Source: Bathymodiolus brooksi (taxonomy: Eukaryota; Mollusca; Bivalvia; Mytilida; Modiolidae). Taken from it: a DNA stretch of 64,000 bases. The stretch covers positions 105,145,505 through 105,209,504 of the forward strand of contig OY804575.1 in assembly GCA_963680875.1 (NCBI GenBank). The letters are read 5' to 3'. The position numbers were made by a program, and so were the translations under genes. Under the pieces are notes generated by a model. It was not told where the DNA came from, did no database searches, and saw nothing but the letters and a program-made list of their open reading frames with translations. Position 1 is the first letter of the stretch. Every line of letters begins with the position of its first letter. Positions 1 to 15,100 of the stretch are shown here, one piece after another.

Positions 1-83
1 TAAGTGTCCAAGTATATCATGTACATTTACATCCACATCCTTTCTTACAAATATACTACAGGTAAAATGTTCCTGTACTCTAC

Positions 84-173
84 CTTTAATCCACAAACTG
101 CTAGGAAATCTTCATTACATGGGTTACCAGTAATAGACAGTACAGTGAATGGTATAGGAGCTGACGCTAGTCT
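84..173 (-). CDS. UBR4: UBR4 exon e40 (last visible)
   Basis: Acceptor ATATTTCAG, donor TTAAAG|GTAGAG, phase 0/0. [19 protein letters not shown] is nearly the human RLASAPVPFTVLSLTGNPC. The gene continues beyond the left edge. Confidence 0.96.
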
Positions 174-3100
174 CTGAAATATAACATACAAATATATAGA
201 TTAGAAAATTAGATCATATTTATACATACATCTAAAGGATTGATAAAAATCTATATAAATTGAATTTGTTTTTATACTTCCTGGTATATAAAATGTTGGG
301 AGAAACCACATCGGTGGTGTTATTGTTAGAATGCTTGCCTCAAGTGTGGTCGATCGTGGGTTAAAGCACTGGTCAGGTCAAATGAAAGACTAGGAAATCA
401 GTATTTGTTGCTTCTACGTTAAAGCACACAGCATTAAAGAGTAGGATCAAAGATTCACTATAAAAATCCAACTAAGCATGTTGGTCTATTACAAAGTGAA
501 CGTCATCATCATCATCATCATCATCTTATCAAATGTAACTTGTTCTCCATATGATATGGCTGAAATTTTTTTAACAATCACTCACTCACTCACTATAATA
601 TGTTGAGCATAATTCTAAATATAACCCACTCCAACATCACTATCTCTGACTTGTATAAGTTGTTTCTGTTGATTATAAAGGAGTACAATCATGGTCCGTT
701 CCTAATAGTTGCCAGCTTATTTGACTACTAAAAACTCAACTACTTATCTAATTGTGGTAAAATTCTCTGTCTCTTTCAACAAAAGGTTCAACTGTACATG
801 TATTAGTTGACATACTATTTATCCTTCATTTCTATCTGACACACACACACAAACATGTACATGTATGGTGACAATGTAAACATCCAACATCAGGCTAGGG
901 GCTATTTCACACTAATATTAATACAGTCTAACCATGTTAAACCGCCATTGTTTGTTAAGCAATATTTTGGCATTGTAACGAGTTTGGCAAACTGAGGGAA
1001 GCCGTACACCGGAAGTATGAACACAGACATAATGTTTAGAATGACCATCGGGAATAGAATGACAAATTTACTGATGATGGTTGTTAACTGATAAGAAATC
1101 AATAAATAAACATTAATAATTTATTTTAACTGATAGAAACAATATTTCATAATACAATCATGACATACAAAAATTATCGTTTGTCAATATCTTCATGCAT
1201 TGCACTACGATGTCGTTTGTGGGGAGTTCCCTGATCATCCTCAGCATCGTAAGTTTCTTTACTTGATAGGATATCTCCGACAGTTCTACACTTTACGGGT
1301 AATTCCCCAAAAACAGAAATAATCTGCTGTTTTTTTCTGAATGCTTTTAGGATATGTCATTGAATAGTCTATGATTTCGCGTTTTTGTTTGAAATCAAGC
1401 AGATTTCTTCACCGCTTTGGAGTATACATTTTTACACTACGAATTTGAAAATACTGTGAAAACTTTAAACAAATTTTATTCACAATTAAAAGAGTTCACA
1501 AACTATAAAACTAACACTATGGTTTCAACTTTTAATTATACAACAATTAACTGTAATCTGAATATTTGTACAAGAACTTCAATTTACCTCAATTGCTTTT
1601 AAACAAATCTGTAAAAATAACAAACATCAGTAAAATCATCGACATGTGACACAACTGATTGGAATTAATCGACAGTAAATTGACCATTTGATCTTTTGAC
1701 ACCTGGGCGGATGGTGAAATGTGAGTTTGGCATTATAACCAGGTTTTTTTTACATGGGAAGAAAAATGGGACTTAATAATTTCATGGCGATATGCGAATT
1801 TGGCGATGAATCAGGGGGTAATAAAACAGTGTTTTACTGTATATGAGTTGTGCTCATTGTTAAAGACCCTACTGTGACTGTGAAACGTAGAACAGCTTCA
1901 AAAGCACTGGTCCTATAGTTTAATTCTTTCTAGGTGTAATGTTGAATAGCCTCTAAAGTTCATTTACATTCCTATCCCGTCTTACTAATTGCAAATTATG
2001 TAAAATAATTACCGTTAATGTCAATTTCTTCTTACTGGAATCTGCCTGTTTAAGTAGAGCTGACAACTGTAGAATTGTTATTTTCCCTTTCTCATGGCTG
2101 ACTGCCAGATGTTGTCTCTTTCCGTGTGGTGATGCCAACACGCACATGGCAACACGTCTTATCATGTGGGCAGTAATTAACTGACGGATTGTCTGCCCTT
2201 GATCTCCACTGTAGTTCATTCTGACATTTTCAAATGCACCTTCCTGAGATCCTAAAGTTACAGTCTGAAAGCACAAAAAACATTTATAAAATGTCATCAA
2301 AATAGCAGCCGTTCCGTCATCTTGACTTAAATATTTTTTTGCATGCAACAGTTCTTCGCAATGCAACACTTCACTACAAAATATGATCTCACAATCTCAA
2401 ATCTTCTTCCAGTGACATATGATCACATAAACCTGACGGACAGACCAAATCCAATACTATCGTCCATCTACAAGTTTCATAGAAGATTCATACAACAAAA
2501 AGAGTCCATTTTGGTGTTTTATTCATTACAGATCATTCCTATCTACGAAATAAAGAATTTTTCATATAGTGACAAAGGAATCACATTTCCACTTCAAGCC
2601 AAAATCTTCAAATTTTAAATTATGTCCTGCTATAGGAGCCGGAGATCATAATCATAAGAGGAGTAAAAATTACCATTAGATTTTCTGTACTTTCTGTGGT
2701 CTTAGGTAAGTTGTGCAGATCATAAAGAGCTTTTTGTGCTCTCTTGGTACTCCCCATGGGTGAGACTTTCTGGTAGTTCTCTGTAAGTGTTGGAAGTATG
2801 GTTTCTAGCATGTTTAATACAGTTTTCACTGTCTCAGACTCTTCCTATAAAAACATAAAACTCTATTATTAATTTTAGATTACAAGAAGTGGATGGAAAA
2901 GGGGGAAACCTTTTCTACTTATAAAATATATATAAATCACAATGTATGTCACTGTGAGGGGGTCAGGTTTATAGGCATGATATAAATCAAATTTGTTTAA
3001 AGTTAGGCATGTTTACAAAATTGATTACAAAATGTGGATTGCCGATTACTATGGAAATATCACATGGAGTTATTTCTTTAATTATGACTAATTTTTTCTA

Positions 3101-6100
3101 CTTCTATATTTTCTTATTCTCTATCTTGTTGAAAGCTTGGTAAATTTCTGTCATATATGTAGTAGTTTACAATAATTCATACTATAATATACTGAAATAT
3201 GGAATAAATGCCAAGATAGAGAAATTTAAATTATACTTGCACACCTTGGACAATTAAATAATTATAAAATAACAAATGGAAATAAATTTCTTTTATTTAT
3301 TAACACTAGAGTAAATAATCAAACATCATCACTTTCTCTGTATATGATTTGTACATTTGTCTATGTCAGTAATCTTAGACCCACATATAAGAAATATGAT
3401 AAAACCTGAATCTCAAGGTGGGAAAGGCCTTCCAACTACATGTATTAAGGTGATTTACAGACAAGTATAAGTTGTACATTACAAAGCTATATATTATTAC
3501 ATCTCACACAATATATATCCAAATCTTTAAATATCTTCGCTCCAATTCTACATACATGTATATATAAAAAATAATAATTCTAGACTGATTGAATTTTCAA
3601 AGTCTAGAAAGAAAAATTTACTGGTAAATTGATACGATGGGATAAACTTTGAGTGCCCGCTGACCTTTGAGTGACCACTGACAGTGTTAGTGATGGTTTT
3701 AAACTGGCCATTTACAGCCAGTGACTGGTAGTTCAAGATGACATATGCAATACATTTAATGAACATGTAATAAACAAACATTTCAATTCAGCACTAATGG
3801 TCATCACAAGTCATACTCTTATATTATATACTGAGGATTGTCTGAATAACTTACTAAATGATTGAGTAGCAGCTCTTTACACCCTTCCACTTGTTTACAA
3901 AGAGCTTCCCTTGCTTTGTTGACTTGTTCTGCCACTTTGTTTGTACTGACAGGTTTTTCTGTCATTGCTGAGCCAGACATACGACGACGTAGACTACTTG
4001 GTAGAATGTTGTCCATTGAGAATGGGGATTGTGCGCTCAAATTTTCATTTCCATCCATTGCACTTTGTGGTGACCTCTTTACTAATGCCTAGAAAAGCAA
4101 TCATGTTTTGTGTAAAAGAACATACAATATTATTATTATTTGCACTTTTATGACAAATATATATTCCATAACCGAGAGGCCTTGGAGGGCCTGTGGTCGT
4201 TTTACCTCTGACTATTAGCCTAACAGCACTAATGTTGGTTTGAGATCCAATACCAACTAAATATGTAAAGTGTTCCTGACACAAACCTTACTGAAGTATT
4301 ACATATACAAGGTTATCAATAAGATTCTGTAAGGCATGATCATTTATCATACAAATATACTGTATGTGATTATTTTCGTGTGGGATTTATTTTTGCTTTC
4401 TTCATGTGTACAATAAATTAGTGAAAATAAAAACCTTCAGAAATAACTTAATTTTAAATGCCGATTTTTTTACATGAACACAACCCCAAAATTAAAAACT
4501 AGCCAATACCTTTGACCTTCATATCAGCGAATTTAATTCTCATGAATTTTACCACCTATACAGTATGTAAATCATCAATATATGGCTGTTTTCCATTGTA
4601 TTTTAAAGATTTTATGCTTGATTTAAAATGCATACATAGTATTGTTGACCATTTCTGTTTTCACTTATTGCTTTTCAGCGATTGGTGTTTGAAAGTACTC
4701 TGTACAATTCATACAGGACGGCCAGTCTTTACAACTTCATCTGACTTACAGCAATAGTTTTCTAAGAAACCAACATATCTGAGGATGAATAGTATTTAAT
4801 TTTTATAAAATCACATCACCTTGCATAATTTTCACCTGGTACCTACCTTGCAACTGTTGTCATCCTTTGCTCCACAGTCACAGAAAAAGGAACCAAATTT
4901 AGCATATGTAAGGTCATGACCTTTATGACACACTTTGGCACACACTGTACACACACCAACACCTTCAACCATCTTACAATCATGACAATGATACCTGTAA
5001 GACAGATATTCTTTAATTATTCAAATGTTAAATTTATCTTATAAAGCAGAGATAAATACTTAGGTGGTTAGAATTATCATCAAGTCATTTTCCCAATGAC
5101 TTGATCATGTTCTTTTTTATGTTTGACTTGATCATATTCTTCTTTATGCTTAACTTGATCATTTTCATTTTCATGTTTGACTTTTTCTAACTGCAAAATG
5201 CAACAGACAAAATAAAATCAATTCAACAATATGTCTTTCATGTGAAAAAAAATATATATATTATTCTGCCCCTTCAAACTTGTTTTAAGTTAAAAGTGCA
5301 CAATCATACAATATTGCAGTCCTTTGTAAACAGTTAGATAACCTATATATCAACAAAAAAACAATTTTCTTGCTCACATACTAAGATATATCAGATATTG
5401 AATCCATGAGAAAAATGGCAAGAGTGCATGTATCACCAGCTTAATTTTCTACATTCCAATTTTGTTTGAAACTGAAAAAAATATCCTGTTTTCTTTAATA
5501 AAAAAAAATCTTCCTAATTTCAGAAGTACTTACTTTTCTTCTAATCTATAAACATGAGCTACACATCAATGTTGTGAGCAAGCTTTGATGATAATATTAT
5601 AAAAGTTCCATTAGATCATATAAAAAACATACCAGTGTTGGTTCATGAACTCCTTCTGTGTCACTGTAAATGTACAGAGCTTGTTGTTGAGAGATTCTTC
5701 GTCCTGTTAAGTACAGAATTACTTAGTTATTTATATACAGCCAAGCTCTATTGATTATGTCTTCATTGTTTTATATACCTTTGTATGGGTTTGGGTTATG
5801 GTGCTAAACGTCAGTTTCAACAATTATATTGTGGTGGTCAGTTTTATTGGTGGAGGAAACTGGAGTACCCGGAGAAACCACCTACCTGCCACAAGTCACT
5901 GACAAACTTTATCACATAATGTTGTATCGAGTACACCTCACCCGAGTGCAATTCGAACTCACGTTAGTGGGGATAGACACAGATTGCACATGTAGTTGTA
6001 AATCCAACTACCATATGATCACAACCACGATGGCCCTCACCTTAATATGATTAAAATATTATTTTATTTGGTCAATATACAAAAAGAAAAAAACATATAT

Positions 6101-9100
6101 CTAATGATATACATGTATTATTTCCAATAACTAATATCTAAGAGGGGCCATGGTGGTCATGATCATATAGTAGTTGGATTTATAACTATCTATGCAATCA
6201 GTGCCTATCACCACTAACAGTGTGAGTTCGAATCCCACTCAGGTGAGGTGTACTCAATACAACATTATGTGATCAAATTTGTCAGTGATTTGCGGAACAT
6301 CAGTGGTTTCCTCCACCAATAAAACTGACTGTCACGATATAACTGAAATATTGTTGAAAGTGGCATTAAACACCATAATCCTAACCCTAACCCTAATATC
6401 TAAGGGAAATATAGTAAAATTAAACCTACAGAATCTTCAATACAGTAAAATAAAACCTACAGAATCTTCAGCAGCCGAGTCATCATCTTCTTGAGCTATG
6501 TCTTCTGCCCAGTCACTGTCTGCTTCCTACAACATACATATGTAAGACAAAATTAGGGGAAAACATATAACATGGTCCCTATAAATACTGGGTTGACCAT
6601 ATTTTATCTGCAATTGGCTTTATTCCAATAACTCAAATTTGTTTTAATATAAATTAGAATGAATATCCCACCAAATAAGGATTAGCTTGGAGAACTTTCA
6701 CTGTACCAGTTCAATGCCAGTTTTTAATATTGTTTTTAGGATTAAATTTTCAAATATTTGAGAGTGTAAAATTACTACTTTTAAGTAAGACAAATAAATA
6801 TATACATATTTTGTACAGTATGAATATGCCACCAAATAAGGATTAGCTTGGAGAAGTTTCGTTGTACAAGTCCAATATCAAATGTTGGTACTGTTCCAAG
6901 GAGTAAATTGACAACTATTTTGAGTGTTAAATTTCTACTATTGAAATAAGAAGCAAATATATATACATATATTATACTAACCACTACTACAGTTGTTTCT
7001 GCATCATCTGAAAGTACTATACCAGACCTGTCAAAACAAATTACATGTCTTACTTTCCATCCAGTGTTATATGATGAGAGAAAACAAAAATTTACTCAAA
7101 CGAGTCAATCAATTAAATCAGTAACTTATCTTAAGTTTGTTTTAAACTGAAAAACTTTGGACATTACATCTTCTATAAACATTAAATTAGCATGATAATG
7201 TCAAATGCAATATTTCATTTGGTGACAACGATTTAACTGTCACATAAAATTACAATAAATGCACAAAAGTGGAAACATATTAATATGTTATACAATGTAA
7301 ATACAAATAAATCAATCAAGACATCAAATACTGTTAAATTTTGTACATAACATTCAATTTTCAAAATAAACTTACTTTTCAGAATTCCGCTTTAAAGCAC
7401 TCAGTATGTCTCCAATGTATGATAGAAGGCAGCAGATGGTATCAAGAATGGCCTGTAAAAACAGAATTACATGAAGACATGGTCAAAGCCATATTATACA
7501 CTTACTGACTGGTATGAAGGTAATAGCAAGTTTTTTGTTCCAAAAAACACCAATTATTTTCCGAAGCGAACATTCTTGATAAATTTTCTTAAAATGGTTA
7601 AGAGATTTCAAAGAAGAAAATGTAAACAGCTAACAAATGACACAGAAAACAGTGATGGAATTAGCTCATCAAGGCCAGTTTGGTAACATGAGCTAATAGA
7701 GATTTTTTTTTTTTATAAAATTAAGCATAAAAGTAATGAGTTACCTTTCTTTTGTTGTCACTGTCAGTCAAACAGTCTAAAACTTCCTTCTCTGATAACT
7801 GTTGGTTACTATGAAACAAAATACAAATAACAGATGAACATTGTATTAAATGAAAATGATATCTATTTGAACTGAATTTCATTTTTTAAGATAAAACGGT
7901 TCATTGGATTATATATGCGCAAATAATTAATAGTCAAGAGTGAATGTTTTGAGGTCACTGTACCCTAGTTTTGTGTAAACAAACTGCAAGATATAATTTT
8001 CAATGATCAATAATAGTGATGCTAACAATTTGGATGGTCTTTGAGTGAAAAAAAAGTATTTGCTATGTTGAATATTGGTGCCCAATTTTCTAGAAAGGCA
8101 TTTTCAATTAATACAAAAAAATATAAAGGCATATATGCCAACCTTTATCCCTAACATTTCTTTTAATCTGGTATTTTAAATCCTAAAAAAAATAATAAAA
8201 TGGTAAAACACAAGCTTTCATACCAATTCTATTATTAGCTGAAGCTTAAGTCAATACAGAGAGATGGTCAATAATATTTTACACAATTTTTAAATTCTGC
8301 ACAAAAAAACGTTTTTAAATCTTAAACTCATACCAAATCTCTAGCCACCCAGTGGCAGCAGGGAATAATGTTTTATGTCCAACCCCTTGTCCAGCTCCGG
8401 CCAGCGTCTGCATCACACTCATCAGCTCTGGGAATGCTGATGTATCTTTCTCTTTACTTAATATAACTTCTCCCATTGGTATCATGGCTGACAGAATGGC
8501 CAGTGCCACTTTCTCACTAACTGAGCTAAATTACAACAAACAAACAAAAACAATTAACATTTACTACACATATCTCTGCCATTATTAAACATTTGACTTT
8601 CCTAATCATTGTTACCTTAATAGAACTATCCCTTCTATCAAGATATACTCTCTCAATACCAGTGTTTTCTGTTGATGGAATACCACTAGTACATATTTCT
8701 TATTGTAAATTAATTAAATATTTGTAAGACACAGAATTTAATGATTTTAATGAATATCAACCACTTAACCACAAAATTCTCTACAAAATGAAGTGAAAAT
8801 ATGAAACAACAAAACCATGAGTTCAAGTGTTCACAAACTGGTCATTTCCTGTTCATCCACAAAAAATTAAATCAACAAAGTGAATCCACATTTTCTTCTT
8901 CTCTTTTGTATATGAATGGTCTCATTGTTTGTTATAAAGTTGTGGTCGTGATCGTATGGTAGTTGGATTGACAACTACCTATGCAATCAATGTCTATCAC
9001 CACTAAAGTTGAGAGTTTGAATCCCGCTCATGGCGGGGTGTACTCGGTACAATTATATGATAAAGTTTATCAGTAACCTACAGCAGATCAGTGGTTTTAT

Positions 9101-12100
9101 CCAGGTACTCTGGTTTCCTCCACCAATAAAACCAGTATTGTAATATTTACAATACTGGTATTACCAGTATTATAATATTCACAATACTGGAAATACCAGT
9201 ATTGTAAATATTACAAAACTGGTAATACCAGTATTGTAACACTGTACAATACTAGAAATACCAGTATTGTAATGTTACAATACTGGTAATACCAGTATCG
9301 TACATATACAATACTGGATGTACCAGTATCGTGCATTTACAATACTGGAATACCAGAATCGTTGATCTATACACAATACCGGAAGCTCCAGTATTCTTCA
9401 TCCAACAATACTGGTAATAATAGTATTGTAAAGCACACAATACTGGTAATACTAGTATTGTAAAACACACAATACTGGAAGCTCCAGTATTCTTCATCCA
9501 GCAATACTGGTAATACTAGTATTGCAAAACACACAATACTGGAAACTCTAGTATCTGGTAATTTGACACGAGTGGGCAGAGCCTAATTCTAACTGTAAAT
9601 CACAGCTCATTGTATTTACCGTTAGTATTAGGCTCCGTCCAGTCATGTCAAATTACCTTACCAATATATATCAAACTCTAAGGAAACATACAAAATATTT
9701 TGACATTACAGGGCTTTTGCCTCTCATGTTATGTACAGCAGAAATGACGTATGAGTATGAATTATATTCAATTCTTTTAGTATAATGTAGACATAAAAAC
9801 TCGGGTTAACCGGAATTCTACCTAATCTTCCAATATCTGCAATACTGGTATAACCAGTATTTTCCAGAATCTTCCAGTATCTGCAATACTGGTATTACCA
9901 GTATTTTCCAGTATCTGCAATACTGGTATTACCAGTATTTTCCAGTATCTGCAATACTGGTATTACCAGTATTTCCCAGAATCTTCCGGTATCTACAATA
10001 CTCATATTTTGGCAATGACCAGTATCTTCTAGTATTGCAGATACTGGAAAATTCTGGAAGATACTGGGATACTAGTATTTACCAGTATCTGTACCAGTAT
10101 TGCAGATACTGGAAGATACTGGTAAAATACTGGTATTACCAGTATTGTGTACCAGTATTGCGGCCGGCTGCTTCATATTATCCTATTTATCTACCATTTA
10201 TCTGAATATAAGTTCCCTTAAAACTGAGTTGTTATAAAGTTAAATATTCTTTACTATATTTTTTTCAAGATATCTTGTCCATTAAAATGCATAAATTCCA
10301 GGTATAAAAATAACTTACCTCTTTTCTTTAACAATATAAATTGTAATATTTCTAAGCAGCATTCTATTTTCTCTCAATATTTTGCCTTCCTCTTCTTGTA
10401 CCTTAAATAATGAACACAAAATAGTTTATGCAATGTGGAATATTTATTATATACAGAGGTTAGGGTGCTGTGGTTTTGTTTGGCACCCAGCTCACTGCCA
10501 GCAAGGTGTGTTAAGACTTAACCACAGTAAAGTAAATGCATAAACATTTATTTACATCAAGTGAAATTTGATTATACATTTACATGATATGAAGAAGATA
10601 CCCTTTACTCTGACGATTAGTTTACTATCAAATTCATTAAAGCATTATTATGGCATACTATCTCTTGATACTATTAACAGCATCGCCGATGTAATAGTTA
10701 ACATGTTTGCCTTGTGTTAATTTCAAAAAGATTTGAATGCATCATTTAACATTGAAATTCACATCTGACCCAGAGTAATAAATAACATAAATTTGTTTAT
10801 ATCAATATAACAATAGTAAAATTGATCTAAACTGAACCCTGAATAAAACAGAATCCCGCATAAATCGAAGTTTTAAATAAAGCCCCAATGTAGGGAATCT
10901 TTGTTAATTTAACCTGTATAAAAATGAACACAACAGTTGGTCCCAAGGGGGTTCAGTTTAGACAGATTTTACTGTTATATAATTTGTCTACATCATGATA
11001 CCTGTGATGAAATAATCATCTTTGATAGCCATGTCTGTAACATCAGGTTGTCAACCTCTGTTAACTTGGTCAGTTTTCCACAAAGAACTTCATAACTTGT
11101 GTCGGAGGAATTCTTTTCAGCTGCAAACAAATAATTTATTTTGTGAAAAAAATTCCATTATGAAAATAAAGTTGATTTTAAACAGCTATCGTCAACGATT
11201 CCATCAATATTGACAAAAGAGTAACCAAAGTTCGGAAAAGATGCAAAATGGCCAAACTGATGGCAGCATCTGTTTGAAATTGTTGATATAATATCTATCC
11301 CACAGGTACTTGGGGACAGGATTTTTCTTAAATGACTATTTGGTATAAAAAGGGTCATTTAGTGAAGATATATATCAGATTTACATATAATGTCCCAGAG
11401 TACCCGTGTACCTGTGATCTAACCACCATAAGCACACGGACATATTTTACAATGCCCACACTACAAGGGCGACAAAGATTGCAATCTACTTATGCAATCA
11501 GCACCCATCACAATTAAAGTTGTGAGTTCGATTTCTGCTCATGGCAAGGTGTAAATCTATTTCTCCGTCCGTTCCATTTCTTGTGTAGACAACTAGTCTT
11601 TTGTCTTTTAACGGAACATAATTGGCTGATTTGATTTTTAATGATTTTTGGTGTTTAAATGCCACTTTCAGCAATATTACAGCTATATCATGGTGACCAG
11701 TTTTAGTGGTGGAAGAAGCCGCAGTACCCGGAGAGAACCACTGACCATGGGCAAGCAACTGGTAAGTTTTATCACTTGTGGCGACGACAAAGGATTAAAA
11801 AACTATGAAATGAAAGTTGAAAACTTATCAAATTACTTATCCATAACCACGTGCCCAAATAATGTACTCTATGTCAATAAACTTGCAATCTGTGTTTACA
11901 AGACCACAGAGTGTATAAAAACCCTGCAAAATTGTAATGTTTATAGGGTAAAAGTTCTGCAATAGTGTACTCCATAAAACGTGTTCTATTTATGGATAAG
12001 TTTTCTGAAAAGCAAGTTCAATAATCTCCAATTTAGTAAAACATTAGATAAATGTTTACTTTTTAACAACATGTAGATCTTCAGTATGTAAACAACTTAT

Positions 12101-15100
12101 AACATTCCATAACATTAAGTACACATAAAACATTCTTTTTCTTTTCTTTTCTTCCAACTTGCAGAAATCATGTTTAAAATAAATGACTGTTTATTTTAAT
12201 TTATTTTTAATAAATATTTCCAATACTGTTTTGAGGTCGTCGCGATCATATTGTCATTGGATTTACAACTACCTGTACAGTCAGTGTCTATAACCTCTAA
12301 AGTTGTGAGCTTGACTCCTGCTCATGGCAAGGTGTATTCGATACAACATTATGTGATAAAGTTGTCAGTGGTTTTCTCCTGGTACTCTGGTTTCCTTCAC
12401 CAATAAAACTGACCGCCATGATATAACTGAAAAATTGTTGAAAGTGGCATTAAACACCATAACCCTAACCCAAAACTGTTTTAAATTATTGAAGATGAAT
12501 ACAAACATTATATCACTTACCTAAAGACAGTAACTTGTTAAGAAATTTGAGGATGTATGTTGAGAACTGTGATGATAGGTTCTTCTTTGTGGCAGATAAA
12601 AGTATTGTTGTAAGATCTACAATGTACAGAGAAATAATATACATTATCAATAAAATGAAGAAAACATACCACACTTTCAGAACGATTACAAAAATCAAAT
12701 ATCAAAATCGTAGAAAGAGGCAAAATCGATACTCCTAACACACAAATACATGACCGCTCATGTTCCTGGATTGGTACAGGCACTTCCATAAAAAGTGGCA
12801 GGGTTAAACTAGTTTTATGGACCCAAACCCCCTTTTTTAGTGAAATGATGCAGGCATGCAAGTGCTTTCCACATGTGAGTAAAATGCCAACCCTCACATA
12901 AAACATGTGTAATAATAAGATTGACATCACTAACGTGGCCATGACAAATCCTTTATAAATATATCATTGATACATGCATGTTTTGCTCCCAAAGGACTTC
13001 TCATTACATCTCACGCTTAGCTTTTGGTGTAACATTGTCCTAAGAAATTCATTCTCGCAAAACAAATCAACAATTTTTCCATATTAGGTGGAAACATTAA
13101 AGAGAATAGTGGTATATAAGTAATATATAATCTATGGTTGTAATACTGAAGCATTTTGTATTATTAAATTACCATGAAATTATTTTGCTACAATCTTCAA
13201 TCATAGAAGTATCCTGAGGTTTACAGTGATTAACATGTTATTTTGAAAAGAAAGTTTATATAGTGATGGTCATCAATTCCACCAATATCAAAAAAACGAA
13301 CAAGTTCATTTATACTATTCATAAACCAGAGGCTCCCAGGAGCCTGTAATCGCTCACCTGGATCAAAGCTGCTTTCAATAACAACGCAACTGCACTGTGG
13401 TGGCCATCTTGGTGGGAGAGCGCGACTGCCGGACACAATTTTAGAAGAGGACCATCCAATGACTATCCATCAAAGTTTGGTTCTAATTGAGCTACTGGTT
13501 CCAAACAAGATGGTTTTTATGTGAATTTCCCATAGGGTCCTATGTTAAACTAAGTACAGCTGTGCAGCCATCTTGGTCAGAGGGTGGGACCACCAGACGC
13601 AATTTTGGAAAAGGACTATTCAATGACTATTTTATCAAAGTTTGGTTCCAATTGAGCAACTGGTTCCAGACAAGAAGATTTTTATGTGAATTTCCCATAG
13701 GTTCCTATGTTAAACTAAGTTCGGCTGTGGGGGCCATCTTGGTCGAAGGGCCGAACCGCCTGACATATTTTTGGAAGAGAACCATCCAATGACTATTTCA
13801 TCAACATTTAGTTCTTATTGAGCAAATGGTTTCAAACAAGAAGATTTTTATGGGAATTTCCCATAGGGTCCTATGTTAAATTAAGTTCGGCTGTGGCGGC
13901 CATCTCGATCGGAGGTCTGAAATGTCGGACATAATTTTGGAAGAGGACCACCCAAGGATCATTTCAGCAAAGTTTGGTTGAGATTGGCTCAGTAGTTACA
14001 GAGGAGAAGATTTTTTTAAAATTTCATCCCCCTTTTTTCTATTTTTAGCTTGGTGGCCATCTTGGTTGGAAGTCGGGATCACCGGACAAAAGTTTGGAAG
14101 GGGGCCATCCAACGACTATTCCACCAAAGTTTGGTTGCAATTGGCCCAGTGGTTTCTGAGGAGAAGATTTTTATGTGAATTTCCCATAGGGTCCTATGTT
14201 AAGCTAAGTTCGGCTGTGGGGGCCATCTTGGTCGAAGGGCTGAACCGCCTGACATATTTTTGGAAGAGAACCATCCAATGACTATTTCATCAACATTTAG
14301 TTCTTATTGAGCAAATGGTTTCAGACAAGAAGATTTTTATGGGAATTTCCCATAGGGTTCTATGTTAAATTAAGTTCGGCTGGGCAGCCATCTTGGTCGG
14401 AGGTATGAAATGTCGGACACAATTTTGGAAGGGGACCACCCAAGGATCATTTCAGCAAAGTTTGGTTGAGATTGGCTCAGTAATTTCAGAGGAGAAGATT
14501 CTTTTAAAATTTCATCCCCCCTTTTTTCTATTTTTAGCTTGGTGGCCATCTTGGTTGGAAGTCGGGATCACCGGACACAATTTTAGAAGGGGGCCATCCA
14601 AGGATCATTCCACCAAAGTTTTGTTGCAATTGGCCCAGTGGTTTCTGAGGAGAAGATTTTTATGTGAATTTCCCATAGGGTCCTATGTTAAGCTAAGTTC
14701 AGCTGTGGGGGCCATTTTGGTCGAAGGGCTGAACCGCCGGATACATTTTTGGAAGAGAACCATCCAATGACTATTTAATCAAAATTTTGTTCTTATTGAG
14801 CAAATGGTTTCAGACAAGAAGATTTTTATGGGAATTTCCCATAGGGTCCTATGTTAAATTAAGTTCGGCTGTGGTGGCCATCTTGGTCGGAGTTCTGAAA
14901 TGCCGGACACAATTTTGGAAGAGGACCACCCAAGAATCATTTCAGCAAAGTTTGGTTGAGATTGGCTCAGTAATTTCCGAGGAGAAGATTTTTTTTTAAT
15001 TTCATCCCCCCTTTTTTCTAATTTGCATAATCGGTCAAAATTGGCAAAAGTTCAAAGTTCATAAAAAATCCTGTAATATATGTTAAAAAGCTCATCATTA

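Noticed and set aside
1..83. A further UBR4 exon at the left edge
   Set aside because: A short open frame ending HDILGHL exists, but its only upstream AG lacks a pyrimidine tract and the peptide does not match the human DCHVLTF segment expected next.
6370..6396. Interstitial telomere
   Set aside because: The CCCTAA units are only two or three and belong to SINE tails.
12538..12942. Minus-strand frame of 134 codons
   Set aside because: It overlaps e27 in a wrong frame and otherwise crosses an interspersed repeat shared with 54273.
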